The translations under genes were made by a program, and so were the position numbers. A model generated the notes under the pieces. The model saw only the letters and a program-made list of their open reading frames with translations. It was not told the DNA's origin and searched no databases. Positions 8,511 through 16,800 of a DNA stretch of 38,114 nt are shown one piece after another (the first letter of the stretch is position 1; each line of letters starts with the position of its first letter). Source of the DNA: an uncultured Bacteroidales bacterium (lineage in GTDB: Bacteria; Bacteroidota; Bacteroidia; Bacteroidales; UBA4417); NCBI GenBank assembly GCA_903879715.1, contig CAIRMR010000133.1:1-38114 (forward strand), in the 5' to 3' direction.

Positions 8511-8828
8511 ACAGGATGTCGTAATTATGGCCGTACATCAAATAACAAGGATGGTACAACAATACAACATGTTGATGACAAATAAACAGTAGGTTACGGA
8601 TAGATTTTTTTCTACAACTAATATATTATATGGCTCACAGAAAGGTTGTATTAATATTTAAATTAATGTAGCTATACACCCCTTCAATATTGCCTGGTAA
8701 CCTCATGAGCTTTGCGAATAATTCGCTATTTTTACCAGAGATTACCTTCGGTGGGGGCGCTGAGCTAAGTTTCACAAACCAGCACAGATTTCTAACTTTC
8801 GTTGATGTTTTTTTTAAAATTCTGAATA
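8511..8828. other. Intergenic region before the GH95 gene
   Basis: There are 318 bases without a credible gene. I see a short dyad GCGAATAATTCGC (8714-8726) and no clear TAnnTTTG promoter. A start for the GH95 transcript should lie here because a strong terminator precedes it, but I cannot place it. Confidence 0.5.
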
Positions 8829-11800
8829 ATGAGTAGATTCTTTTTCGCCAGATTATTTATATCCTACGGATTAAGCGGCAGGACGTTTGTGCTGCTTTGC
8901 TTAATTATCAGCCCCATCTTTATTACTGTCGCCTTCAGTCAAAAAAGTACTGTCGAATCAATCCTTGACCGCTGCAACATAACAGTGAATAGCCCGAAAA
9001 ATGCAGAAAACGGCTTTTTTACCATGGATCATTCACCGGTTATGGGAAATGGATGCCTGATGATTACTACAGGGAGCACATCCAACAGTCTTACATTCTA
9101 CCTGGGTAAAACAGATTTCTGGCGCGATAAATGCAATGAGCCGGAAAACGATGGCTGGCAAAGTGCCAATGTGCTTCCTGGCAGGCTGAAGATAAGTTTT
9201 CCCACTCTGGAAGGCAGTTCCTTTAATCAAACCCAGAATCTCCGGCTTGCAGAAGTTCTTACGACTATGACCAAAGGAATTTCATCAGTCACTGTCCGTT
9301 CAGTTACACCGCATCCGGCCGATAATTACCTTATTCAGGAAGTAACAAATACGGGAAAACAAATTGTAGATATGATCGTCGAAACCAGTACTGATCAGTA
9401 CCGCATCCCGACCAATCCATTTGAAATTCAGGCAGGAAAAAGCAGTAACGGTCAACAGGTGATGTGGGTAACCCGCAAAACAAATTCTCCACCGACACAT
9501 GATGACTATGGAAGCCGGGAATTCAGAATGTGGGCTGCAATCGGAACACGGATATTAGGGAAGCCCGGTCGTATTTCCGTAAAAAGCAATTGGAGTTACA
9601 AAGCAGGGGATGGGGAGGTAAGAGTGACTTCAACAGTCGGCCTTTTGCCGGGCGAAAAACGATATATTGTCACAAAAGTCCATTCCACAGGCATCCCGGT
9701 AACAATGAATCCTGCCAATCCACTGCCTCCTGTTTTAAAAGAACTGAGTACCCTGGATCCTTCATTTGTTGAAAAGCTTATTAGCAACCACCACGACTGG
9801 TGGAAGGAATATTGGAACAAATCATACATTGATTTAAAAGAAGAATTACTGGTTGAGCGGGTCTATTACGGTGCATTGTATGTGTTTGCATGTGCCAACA
9901 AACCAGGCCAATGGCCTGCCGGATGCAACGGCTGGCCAATAAATGATGAAGTTCCCTGGGGAGGTGATTACCACTGGAATTACAACAATCAGGCAGTCTA
10001 TTATGGTGCCTTTTCTTCAAACCGGATAGAACTTACAGAGACATACGACCGGACTGTAAATGAGGCAAATATCTTCAGCCTCCGCCATGCACAGAAATTA
10101 GGCGTTCCCGGTACAGTCTTCTTTGTGGCAACTGCCCCTGGTCATTTGAATGAAGCTCAAACCATCGGCCAGCGCACCCATGCTATCGAAGCAGCATTGA
10201 ATCAGATTAATCATTGGTATTATACTTTTGACATGGAATGGATGAAAAGCAATTACTCATTTCTGAAAGATGTAGCCAATTATTGGGATTTCGATCTGCA
10301 AAAAAACAGAGAATCACTTCCAAATGGAAACTACAGGTATGTTGTGGTTAACAGTGCACCCATGGAAGGAGCTGATAAAGATAAATTTAACGGAATTACC
10401 GGAATTGCTTTTCTGAAACGGTTTTATAAAGCTATGATTGACATTACAAACGAATTGAATGCAAATGGCTATAATATCGGCAAAAATGAAAAAGATATCA
10501 TGTTGTGGTCTGATTTTTTGTCGCATATGAGTGATTATCCTAAAAGCTTTGCTTACGGAAGAAAAGTGTTTGCCTGGAGCGAAGAATCGTTAAATCCTTT
10601 ACTTACTGAACAGGATTGGATTCTTTATCCGGTCTTCCCGGCCGAGCAGGTTGGAATGGAATCAAACCGGGAATTACTGAATACGGCGAGGAATACCTTG
10701 ATAATTAAACCACAATATTATGTGGAGTGGTTGAACAACCCAACCCAGATTTTTTCGATTGCAGCCCGTTTGGCTCATCATCCACCAGAAATTCTGGAAA
10801 GGCTCAAATACTATTATAACGACCTGGGAGTAAGCAATTTTAAAAGCGGGGGAAGTAATACTGAAAACACTGCTATTATTGAATCGGTAAACAGTATGCT
10901 GATCCAAAGCCATGAAGGATTTATCCGTTTATTCCCCTGTTGGGATCTACCTGCTGCAGATTTCGTCCAATTAAGAACTGTTGGAGCTTTCCTGGTGAAT
11001 GCTTCAAAAAAGAATGGCGTTGTTCAACCACTAACTATTTATAGTGAAAAAGGGAAAATATGCAAAATACTGAATCCTTGGAAAGGAAGTAAGGTGATAG
11101 TGAAAGACATAAATGAACAGGTAATTCAAACGAAAATTGAAAATACCTATTCAGGTGAGTTGGCTTGTTTTGAAACAAAACCCGGAATGAAATACAGGAT
11201 ATCCGCAATTGAGCAACAGCCAGATTCATTGCCGTACTGGAACGCCGCTTTATACAAAAAAGTGATTACATCATCTGATTTTCAGCCATTCGAAAGCAAC
11301 GGACTGATGGATGCCAATAAATTTTCAGAAATGGCCAGACTGAGCAAGACTACTGCGGTATTAACTAACCAGATACCCAATTGGTCGGCTAATAAGCTCA
11401 CCGATGGAACACGAATTAATACCCGCGCCGGAAACCGGGGTTGGACAAGCAACCTGCATGAGAAACCTGATAATACGGAATGGGTACAAATCGACCTGGG
11501 CGAGTTGGCTGAAATAAAACGGATCGACCTTTGGCCACTTGATCATGGCGATGCATGGCAACATACCCATTGTACCGAGCCTTTTGTTAATTCGGGCGAA
11601 ATCGACCAGTCGTTCGATGGGTTTCCATATTCATTCACAATTTTAGTTTCAACCGATGGTGAGCAATGGAAAACAATAGCAGAAAAGGAGAATTATTATC
11701 CTCCTGCTTCCAATGTCGATGCAAGTGAGCAAAAACCAAAAGATATAACCGGCCCTGAAAGTTTCACCCTTAAAACTCAGTCTGTTCGTTATATTAAGGT

Positions 11801-11882
11801 AGTGGCCACAAAGCTTAGAAAAACCAGGTATTTTGAGAAATACGCCATGCAACTTGCAGAAATTGAGGTTGTACGGAACTAA
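8829..11882 (+). CDS. GH95-type glycosidase (alpha-L-fucosidase / alpha-L-galactosidase family) with C-terminal F5/8-type domain
   Basis: A 1017-residue secreted enzyme. The N-terminus is long, with a hydrophobic stretch about residues 19-37 ending AFSQ, so cleavage near residue 38 is likely. Residues about 45-300 form the GH95 N-terminal beta domain (SPVMGNGCLMITT). The (alpha/alpha)6 barrel follows, with the NxN motif WNYNNQ (N384 and N386), which in GH95 supports the catalytic water. The C-terminal beta domain contains IQSHEGFIRLFPCWD. Residues about 830-1017 resemble an F5/8-type C (CBM32-like) domain (WVQIDLGELAEIKRIDLWP). GH95 enzymes invert alpha-1,2-L-fucose or alpha-L-galactose linkages; which one applies here cannot be read off. 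There is no T9SS tail. It is flanked by an upstream terminator and a downstream broken gene, so it may be transcribed alone. Confidence 0.8.
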   Translation: MSRFFFARLFISYGLSGRTFVLLCLIISPIFITVAFSQKSTVESILDRCNITVNSPKNAENGFFTMDHSPVMGNGCLMITTGSTSNSLTFYLGKTDFWRDKCNEPENDGWQSANVLPGRLKISFPTLEGSSFNQTQNLRLAEVLTTMTKGISSVTVRSVTPHPADNYLIQEVTNTGKQIVDMIVETSTDQYRIPTNPFEIQAGKSSNGQQVMWVTRKTNSPPTHDDYGSREFRMWAAIGTRILGKPGRISVKSNWSYKAGDGEVRVTSTVGLLPGEKRYIVTKVHSTGIPVTMNPANPLPPVLKELSTLDPSFVEKLISNHHDWWKEYWNKSYIDLKEELLVERVYYGALYVFACANKPGQWPAGCNGWPINDEVPWGGDYHWNYNNQAVYYGAFSSNRIELTETYDRTVNEANIFSLRHAQKLGVPGTVFFVATAPGHLNEAQTIGQRTHAIEAALNQINHWYYTFDMEWMKSNYSFLKDVANYWDFDLQKNRESLPNGNYRYVVVNSAPMEGADKDKFNGITGIAFLKRFYKAMIDITNELNANGYNIGKNEKDIMLWSDFLSHMSDYPKSFAYGRKVFAWSEESLNPLLTEQDWILYPVFPAEQVGMESNRELLNTARNTLIIKPQYYVEWLNNPTQIFSIAARLAHHPPEILERLKYYYNDLGVSNFKSGGSNTENTAIIESVNSMLIQSHEGFIRLFPCWDLPAADFVQLRTVGAFLVNASKKNGVVQPLTIYSEKGKICKILNPWKGSKVIVKDINEQVIQTKIENTYSGELACFETKPGMKYRISAIEQQPDSLPYWNAALYKKVITSSDFQPFESNGLMDANKFSEMARLSKTTAVLTNQIPNWSANKLTDGTRINTRAGNRGWTSNLHEKPDNTEWVQIDLGELAEIKRIDLWPLDHGDAWQHTHCTEPFVNSGEIDQSFDGFPYSFTILVSTDGEQWKTIAEKENYYPPASNVDASEQKPKDITGPESFTLKTQSVRYIKVVATKLRKTRYFEKYAMQLAEIEVVRN

Positions 11883-11939
11883 CTAAAGAATTAGGCAGAA
11901 TAAAATATCAATAAAGTGCATAACAGACTGAAAAATTGA

Positions 11940-12391
11940 GTGATTTTTCTTTGGGGAATACTTCTGGTGTTAACGACCAATCAGATTTTCAGCCAGAATT
12001 CTATACCATCAAAAGCATTCAGCGATAATTGGGTACCTACCGACGGGTTGGGCCGAACACTGCCTGCACATTTAGAAGCACGTGATTATAAATCTGATAA
12101 ATATGTAGGAGTATTCTATTGGCTTTGGCATCCATATATACGGTTGAAAAGCAGTAAACTGCAAAAATGGTTCAGGAAATGATAAACGAAAACACTGAAA
12201 GTCCGGCGTTCGAATGTAACTATTACTATTGGTGCGAATCTAAAAACGGTTATTACCACCCTTCCGATCCTATAAGTGCACGCAGAAATCTTCAAATGCC
12301 CGCTAATGCCGGTGTTGACTTCATCTTTATTGATTTCACCAACGGCGATCAGGGTGGATTTCAAAAAGCTTTGATATTTGGTAAGACATAA
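11940..12391 (+). pseudogene. Frameshifted, truncated relic of a GH71/99-like enzyme
   Basis: A GTG-started frame (11940-12182) gives a signal peptide (IFLWGILLVLTTNQIFSQ) and the family's opening (WVPTDGLGRTLPAH, YVGVFYWLWH). A second frame (12167-12391) continues with RRNLQMPANAGVDFIFIDFTNG. The intact paralogue at 35532 has the same landmarks in one frame (WVITDALGRQLPGY, VGVFYYVWQG, RRNLQMLSNAKVDFIYFD). A frameshift near 12150-12170 separates the two pieces, and homology stops after about 12391, before the WNEW catalytic region. The product would be inactive. It lies 57 bases after the GH95 gene, so an intact enzyme was probably once co-transcribed with it. The following 257 bases up to the aldolase end hold no gene; one AT-rich hairpin lies at 12417-12435. 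Confidence 0.8.
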
Positions 12392-12648
12392 TACCGAGTG
12401 GAACAAATCAATTTTTCTGATATTTTATATATCAGGGGAAAGGTGTTTATTTGAGAATAATCAAGTAAAAGAAATAAAATGTGGCCCTGCAAAGTTTTGA
12501 GAGTAGAGAATGTATCGCTGGCCATTGAAATGTTTTGAGGGTACCGTGCCAGAACGAACGATCATTTACTCGTGTAAGCTACGTTGAATCCGCTTTTAAT
12601 TAATGCACACAACGGTAAAGGTTTTTGTTCGTTTGACTAAAACTCCAT

Positions 12649-13947
12649 TTATTTTAGAAACGCTGCACGCAGCTCTTCCACCTGTGCATCATTTATAGGT
12701 ACCATTTTCCCAAAATGTGCACTTAACACTATTGATTTTGCGCTGAATTCGGCTACTTCCAGCCGGTCGAATGTCTGAAGAAGCTTGTCCCCGGTTATAA
12801 CCACCGAATCTTTGCTTACAATGATTGCAGGATTCTGTAACGTTAACAGTTCAGGAATATGTGTGGTTTTCCGGAAATGAGCGCCAAAAGGCAATGTGGC
12901 TACATCCTGTAAAAAGATCCAGCTTTCGGGGATTGTCCTTACGTCAATAACACTGTTTGATACACCAAATGCCATTAAATATGGCGACTGGGTAAGTATT
13001 ATAGAATTTATACCCGGGTTTCGCTTATAAATCTCCTGGTGCAACCACGAAGAACGGCTTGGTACTTTACCAGGCTCTCTTTTCCCGTCTTTGATCTGAA
13101 CTATATCATTTTGGTGCAAATCCCATCGCGGCACGTTGGTAGGGGTTATCAGGAAGTCGTTATCCCTCCAGCGGGTTGATACGGTTCCATACGAACTGAG
13201 CATTAATCCATGGTCGCAGGCACGGTGTACGATGTTACAGATCTCGAGGCGCTTTTCACGCTCGTCCGAAGGATAAGAAACAGAATCCATTTCAGGCATT
13301 AGCATTGGCACCTGGTTATCGAACTCAGCTATCTGATCATCGGTTAAATACTGCACTTCGCCGAGAGAAGTGCCATACAAAATAGTGCGTGCACAGAACT
13401 CCAATGTTTCGAACCGCTGAAAAGCATCTACCAGGTCGATGCCGCCAAGCACAGTGCCATGGTTTTCCATTATAATGGCATCGAAGCCTTTTTTAAATTC
13501 GTCGGCTATTTTTACGCCCAGGGCAAAGCTTCCCGGTAATTCATAGGTCGCATACCCTATAGGTCCGCATATTTTTTTTGCCTGCACAATTACATTTGTA
13601 TCAGGAATTTGGCGAACAATACTGAATGAAACTAATGCCGGAGGATGTGCATGTATTACTGCTTTTATATCAGGCCGGCTTTTGTATATTGCTATATGAA
13701 AGGGGTATTCCGATGATGGTTTATGCGGACCTACGATGGTTCCATCGCTTTTTACACACATGATGTCCGAAGGCTTCAGGGAACCTTTGTCCACAGCTGA
13801 TGGTGTTACCCACACATCTCCGTTATCATCAATCATTGAAATATTCCCACCTGAGGTTGTAGTTAACCCACGTTGGTATATCCGGCTGATTATGATGGCT
13901 ATCTGGTCGCGGGGGTGCATAAGTTGCGTATCAAGTCTTTCGTTCAT
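12649..13947 (-). CDS. Tandem class II aldolase/adducin-domain protein (probable deoxysugar-1-phosphate aldolase)
   Basis: A 432-residue cytoplasmic protein with two class II aldolase folds (about 10-190 and 230-415). Class II aldolases such as FucA and RhaD split L-fuculose- or L-rhamnulose-1-phosphate into dihydroxyacetone phosphate and L-lactaldehyde using Zn bound by three His. Domain 1 keeps the expected residues: E80 (SSEYPFHIAIYK), H99 and H101 (VIHAHPP), H163 (MENHGT). Domain 2 aligns well (LHQEIYKRNPGINSI against FHIAIYKSRPDIKAV) but has Ser, Thr319, Ser321 and Asp380 at those positions, so it should bind no metal. Usual single-domain members are about 215-275 residues. It lies 267 bases downstream of the FGGY kinase on the same strand, which supports a rhamnose/fucose catabolic role. 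Substrate choice between rhamnulose- and fuculose-phosphate is open. Confidence 0.8.
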   Translation of the reverse strand: MNERLDTQLMHPRDQIAIIISRIYQRGLTTTSGGNISMIDDNGDVWVTPSAVDKGSLKPSDIMCVKSDGTIVGPHKPSSEYPFHIAIYKSRPDIKAVIHAHPPALVSFSIVRQIPDTNVIVQAKKICGPIGYATYELPGSFALGVKIADEFKKGFDAIIMENHGTVLGGIDLVDAFQRFETLEFCARTILYGTSLGEVQYLTDDQIAEFDNQVPMLMPEMDSVSYPSDEREKRLEICNIVHRACDHGLMLSSYGTVSTRWRDNDFLITPTNVPRWDLHQNDIVQIKDGKREPGKVPSRSSWLHQEIYKRNPGINSIILTQSPYLMAFGVSNSVIDVRTIPESWIFLQDVATLPFGAHFRKTTHIPELLTLQNPAIIVSKDSVVITGDKLLQTFDRLEVAEFSAKSIVLSAHFGKMVPINDAQVEELRAAFLK

Positions 13948-14016
13948 GATTGTATTGATTTTACTGAATTAGTTGGTTCTGCTGATAATATAGAGGGTTG
14001 GGGATATTTATTTTGT

Positions 14017-14044
14017 CGGAAGTCGGAAGACGGAAGACGGATGT
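14017..14044 (+). repeat. Heptanucleotide tandem repeat, four units
   Basis: The units read CGGAAGT, CGGAAGA, CGGAAGA and a degenerate CGGATGT with exact 7-base spacing. The repeat lies in the 267-base gap between the kinase and aldolase genes, facing an inverted array 100 bases away. Confidence 0.85.
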
Positions 14045-14144
14045 TTACATGAAAACTCATTTATCTGTGAAATCAGGAATTTGTTGACCGTGCCTTTCTT
14101 CATAAATTTTACCTTTGATAGGGAAAAATCTCAAATTGGCACTT

Positions 14145-14172
14145 TCTTCGGTCTTCCGACTTCGTACTTCCG
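14145..14172 (-). repeat. Heptanucleotide tandem repeat, four units, inverted
   Basis: On the plus strand the units are TCTTCGG, TCTTCCG, ACTTCGT, ACTTCCG, which are reverse complements of the GGAAG-type heptamers. Together with 14017-14044 this array could fold the transcript of the kinase-aldolase gap into a long imperfect hairpin. Confidence 0.85.
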
Positions 14173-14214
14173 ACCTTTTTAAAACCATTTCCATTCAATT
14201 CGTGACAGAGCCTA

Positions 14215-15576
14215 TTATTTAAAAGCCTCTATTTTCTTCAATCCCAGGTCCAGGATGGGTTCCGTGCCGGTGAATGCTTTATTCCAGATAGTCATAGCTG
14301 CACCAAAGGCTGTTGCATTGTCAACTTCCGAAGTATATATTGTTTTGCCAGGAAGCAGCGAGGCAAGTAACCTTAAAAATAAAATGTTGCGTGCAAATCC
14401 GCCGGTTACATATACTGATGTAGTAGTGTCGTTTTCAGGAATTACCAGTTTCAACGAATCCAAAGCAAGATTAGTAATATCAATAACCAACTGGTGATAG
14501 GCTTCTTCAGCAGAATTAAATGCTGATAAATCAACGGACAAATCAATATAATCGTCACTCAGGCTGTCTTTGAAAAAAATACGCTTGCAAAGCCGATCAT
14601 TTATGAATACTTCATTTGCTTCAACACTTTTATAATAATCGCTGTTTTTGCCAAAATGATCAGCAATTCGCTGTGAATTCACATCGTGGATATGACCCAT
14701 AAAAAGGCGCGAAGATTTTACCTGTTTCTGTCGTGTACTTATATAACAGAGCGAATCTTTACCGAGTTGTTCGGCAGTTAAAGGCTCATCGTTAAACGGA
14801 TTCATAAATATACACCAGGTGCCTGTTGAGATCAGAATAAAAGGCTTCGGACTACCCTTCAAATAAGGAACCAACGATGAGGAGCTGTCGTGAATACCAA
14901 TGCCGACCTGAATTTTCTGGTCATTTACGATCAGTTCTGTGGCTTCGTCGTTGGCAGCAGGCACAGGCAGCAGAATCTTCTCATTTTCGAGCCAGGCATG
15001 ATAGCAATTGTTGTCGAAATCCCACATGGCGGTATGGCAACCGATTGAGGTTAGCTCCGACGTAATTTGTTTACTTACCAGGAAGTAAAAATATTGCGGC
15101 AGATGCAGAATACTACTTACCCGGTTGTAGACTTCCGGTTTGTGTTTTTTAAGCCAAAGAATCTGCAGGCCCGAATTGAGCATACCCAAAGCCGGTGAAG
15201 CGGTTTTCCTGCTGAACTCTTCGATGCCGTCATATTTCCGGTAAAAACCATCTAAAACATCCTCGGGCATAGGTTTAAGATAGTTATATGCCGGTGTCAG
15301 CCGATTACCTTCTTTATCCAGGTAAATCAGTGTAGCCCCGTAAGTTGCAAAATTAACAGCCTTTAGACTGTATTCCTTACTCACTGAAAGCTGCCTGATT
15401 TCTTCTGAAATCCATGCTTCGACTAAGGGCAGGTCATCACATGAAAAGCCGTCTTCATCCATAATTTCAGCAATTTTCTGCTCTTTCTGGGATAGCAATT
15501 TTAAATGTTTGTCGAAAAGAAGTACTTTCTTATTGGTTTTCCCAATGTCGAAAATGGCAATAACATCCTGTTTCAT
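14215..15576 (-). CDS. FGGY-family carbohydrate kinase (rhamnulokinase/fuculokinase type)
   Basis: A 453-residue cytoplasmic kinase expected to phosphorylate a ketose, most plausibly L-rhamnulose or L-fuculose, at O-1 using ATP. Visible motifs are the N-terminal phosphate loop FDIGKTNKK (9-17), the catalytic aspartate D230 in GIGIHDSSSSL, the second phosphate motif STGTWCIFMNP, and the adenosine-motif region VTGGFARN towards the C-terminus. Length is normal for the family. It is the first gene of a minus-strand pair with the aldolase and is divergent from the AraC-family regulator. In Bacteroides thetaiotaomicron an AraC-type regulator (RhaR) likewise controls rhamnose genes, which supports rhamnose; the sequence alone does not exclude fucose. 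The leader contains a TACTTTTG element (15639-15646, minus strand), placing transcription start about 55-60 bases upstream of the ATG. Confidence 0.8.
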   Translation of the reverse strand: MKQDVIAIFDIGKTNKKVLLFDKHLKLLSQKEQKIAEIMDEDGFSCDDLPLVEAWISEEIRQLSVSKEYSLKAVNFATYGATLIYLDKEGNRLTPAYNYLKPMPEDVLDGFYRKYDGIEEFSRKTASPALGMLNSGLQILWLKKHKPEVYNRVSSILHLPQYFYFLVSKQITSELTSIGCHTAMWDFDNNCYHAWLENEKILLPVPAANDEATELIVNDQKIQVGIGIHDSSSSLVPYLKGSPKPFILISTGTWCIFMNPFNDEPLTAEQLGKDSLCYISTRQKQVKSSRLFMGHIHDVNSQRIADHFGKNSDYYKSVEANEVFINDRLCKRIFFKDSLSDDYIDLSVDLSAFNSAEEAYHQLVIDITNLALDSLKLVIPENDTTTSVYVTGGFARNILFLRLLASLLPGKTIYTSEVDNATAFGAAMTIWNKAFTGTEPILDLGLKKIEAFK

Positions 15577-15638
15577 TTTTTTGTATGCTTAGTTTTAGTT
15601 TGATTATGAATCTTGTCTTCCTGCCGGCTCATTTTAAA

Positions 15639-15646
15639 CAAAAGTA
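15639..15646 (-). promoter_or_regulatory. Bacteroidota -7 element for the kinase-aldolase transcript
   Basis: On the minus strand this reads TACTTTTG, matching TAnnTTTG. No TTTG occurs at the usual ~19-base distance upstream, so activation by a regulator may be needed. Confidence 0.5.
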
Positions 15647-15647
15647 G

Positions 15648-15662
15648 TTTTGCAAAGCAAAA
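15648..15662. promoter_or_regulatory. Candidate operator dyad in the divergent promoter
   Basis: TTTTGC-AAA-GCAAAA is a perfect 6-3-6 palindrome lying between the two divergent -7 elements, a natural position for a site controlling both transcripts. AraC proteins usually bind direct repeats, so the binder is uncertain. Confidence 0.45.
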
Positions 15663-15684
15663 ACAGCAATAGGCAAAATGTTTT

Positions 15685-15692
15685 TATATTTG
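15685..15692 (+). promoter_or_regulatory. Bacteroidota -7 element for the AraC-family gene
   Basis: TATATTTG matches TAnnTTTG exactly and ends 20 bases before the ATG at 15713. That rules against the longer frame beginning with TTG at 15650, which would start upstream of the promoter. Confidence 0.6.
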
Positions 15693-15712
15693 CACATAAT
15701 GACACAAAAGAA

Positions 15713-16582
15713 ATGACAACCAGATTCAAATATATTACTGCATCAGAGCAGGATAAAGAATGGGGGCTCTATCTGAATACAGTGGGGAAAGCCGGTATAG
15801 GAAAAGATTCTGACTATCCGCCTTCGGGCCACCCTTCGGGATATATGTTTGACTGGAGTAAAGGCAGGGTGCTTCATGAATACCAGATAAATTACATTAC
15901 TGAAGGATTTGGGATATTTGAAAACAAGCATGGTTCCTTTCGGATTACACCAGGGACTATATTGGTTCTTTTTCCTGGCGAATGGCACAGGTACAGGCCA
16001 TTAAAAAGAACCGGCTGGAAGGAACATTATATTGGTTTTAACGGACCCCTGGCTGAAACATTTCTGAAACCCGAATTTTTCAGAAAAGAAAATCCGATCA
16101 TTAAGGTTGATTTTCGCAAGGAGCTTCATGATATATTTTTAATGCTGTTTGAAAACGCTTCTTCTGAGAAAGTGGGATATCAGCAAATTTGCACTGGGCT
16201 GATCATTACATATATCGGACTAATAATTTCAGTTGTTAAAAACAGGGAATTTGAGGGTAAGGATATCGAAAAGAGAATTCAGCAGGCTTGTTTTATACTG
16301 CGCGATAATCTGAATTCCAATATTGATGCACGTCACCTGGCGAGTGAGTTAAATACCGGGTATTCCTATTTTCGTACTATGTTTAAAAAATATACCGGCA
16401 TGTCGCCGTTACAATACCACCTTCAGCTTCGGATTAAAAAAGCCGAAGATATGCTGCTTATGTCACATATGCCAGTGAAAGAGATTGCATATGAGCTGGG
16501 ATTTGAATCCACATTTTATTTTTCACGTTTATTCAAGAATAAAACAGGAAAAACCCCGAGTGAATTCAGGTTGATGATTTAG
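15713..16582 (+). CDS. AraC-family transcriptional regulator (RhaR-like by context)
   Basis: A 289-residue cytoplasmic regulator with a sugar-binding cupin N-domain (about 30-150; FGIFENKHGSFRITPGT, LFPGEWHRYRP) and a C-terminal double helix-turn-helix AraC domain (about 190-289; second half VKEIAYELGFESTFYFSRLF and KNKTGKTPSEFR). The start is set at ATG 15713 because a TAnnTTTG element lies at 15685-15692; the frame is open further upstream only from a TTG. Divergence from the kinase-aldolase pair suggests it senses the monosaccharide or a catabolic intermediate and activates that pair, as RhaR does in Bacteroides. No direct evidence for the ligand is visible. Confidence 0.85.
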   Translation: MTTRFKYITASEQDKEWGLYLNTVGKAGIGKDSDYPPSGHPSGYMFDWSKGRVLHEYQINYITEGFGIFENKHGSFRITPGTILVLFPGEWHRYRPLKRTGWKEHYIGFNGPLAETFLKPEFFRKENPIIKVDFRKELHDIFLMLFENASSEKVGYQQICTGLIITYIGLIISVVKNREFEGKDIEKRIQQACFILRDNLNSNIDARHLASELNTGYSYFRTMFKKYTGMSPLQYHLQLRIKKAEDMLLMSHMPVKEIAYELGFESTFYFSRLFKNKTGKTPSEFRLMI

Positions 16583-16703
16583 GCTCAGTATTGAGAAATA
16601 TCATTACATATTCCATGTACAGGTTTTTATGCCATTATCTTTGAATAAAAAAGTGAGTTTTTTGTAAAATCAAGACATAAAGGTAAAGACGCCTGAGCGA
16701 AGC

Positions 16704-16728
16704 TCCTGTTTTTTTGAACTTTAAACAG
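16704..16728. other. Hairpin between the AraC gene and the HTCS gene
   Basis: CCTGTTT (16704-16710) pairs with AAACAGG (16722-16728) around an 11-nt loop that includes several T residues. It may mark the end of the AraC transcript, but it lacks a T-tract after the stem. A shorter GAGC-GAA-GCTC stem precedes it at 16694-16704. Confidence 0.35.
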
Positions 16729-16745
16729 GCAAGAACTTTTGTTGC

Positions 16746-16775
16746 TTGTTTTGTATCTGAATTAATTTATCTTTG
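16746..16775 (+). promoter_or_regulatory. Promoter of the HTCS gene
   Basis: TATCTTTG (16768-16775) matches TAnnTTTG, with a partial -33 element (CTTG, 16745-16748) 19 bases upstream. The implied leader is about 20 bases to the ATG at 16801. A second identical TATCTTTG is at 16636-16643, without a -33 partner. Confidence 0.6.
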
Positions 16776-16800
16776 AACCGAAAATTGATTCTTTTTTTTC

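Noticed and set aside
8540-8590. Weak resemblance of GGTACAACAATACAAC to the receptor's GTTTDVN coding segment, at the same place after the terminator as the relic at 243
   Set aside because: The match needs a gap and is short and degenerate; chance similarity cannot be excluded.
14017-14172. A CRISPR array or a MITE with terminal inverted repeats
   Set aside because: The units are contiguous heptamers without spacers, and no target-site duplication flanks the pair; there are no cas or transposase genes in the window.
15650-15712. A 21-residue N-terminal extension of the AraC regulator from TTG
   Set aside because: The stretch contains the -7 promoter element and the dyad; ATG 15713 gives the normal family length.
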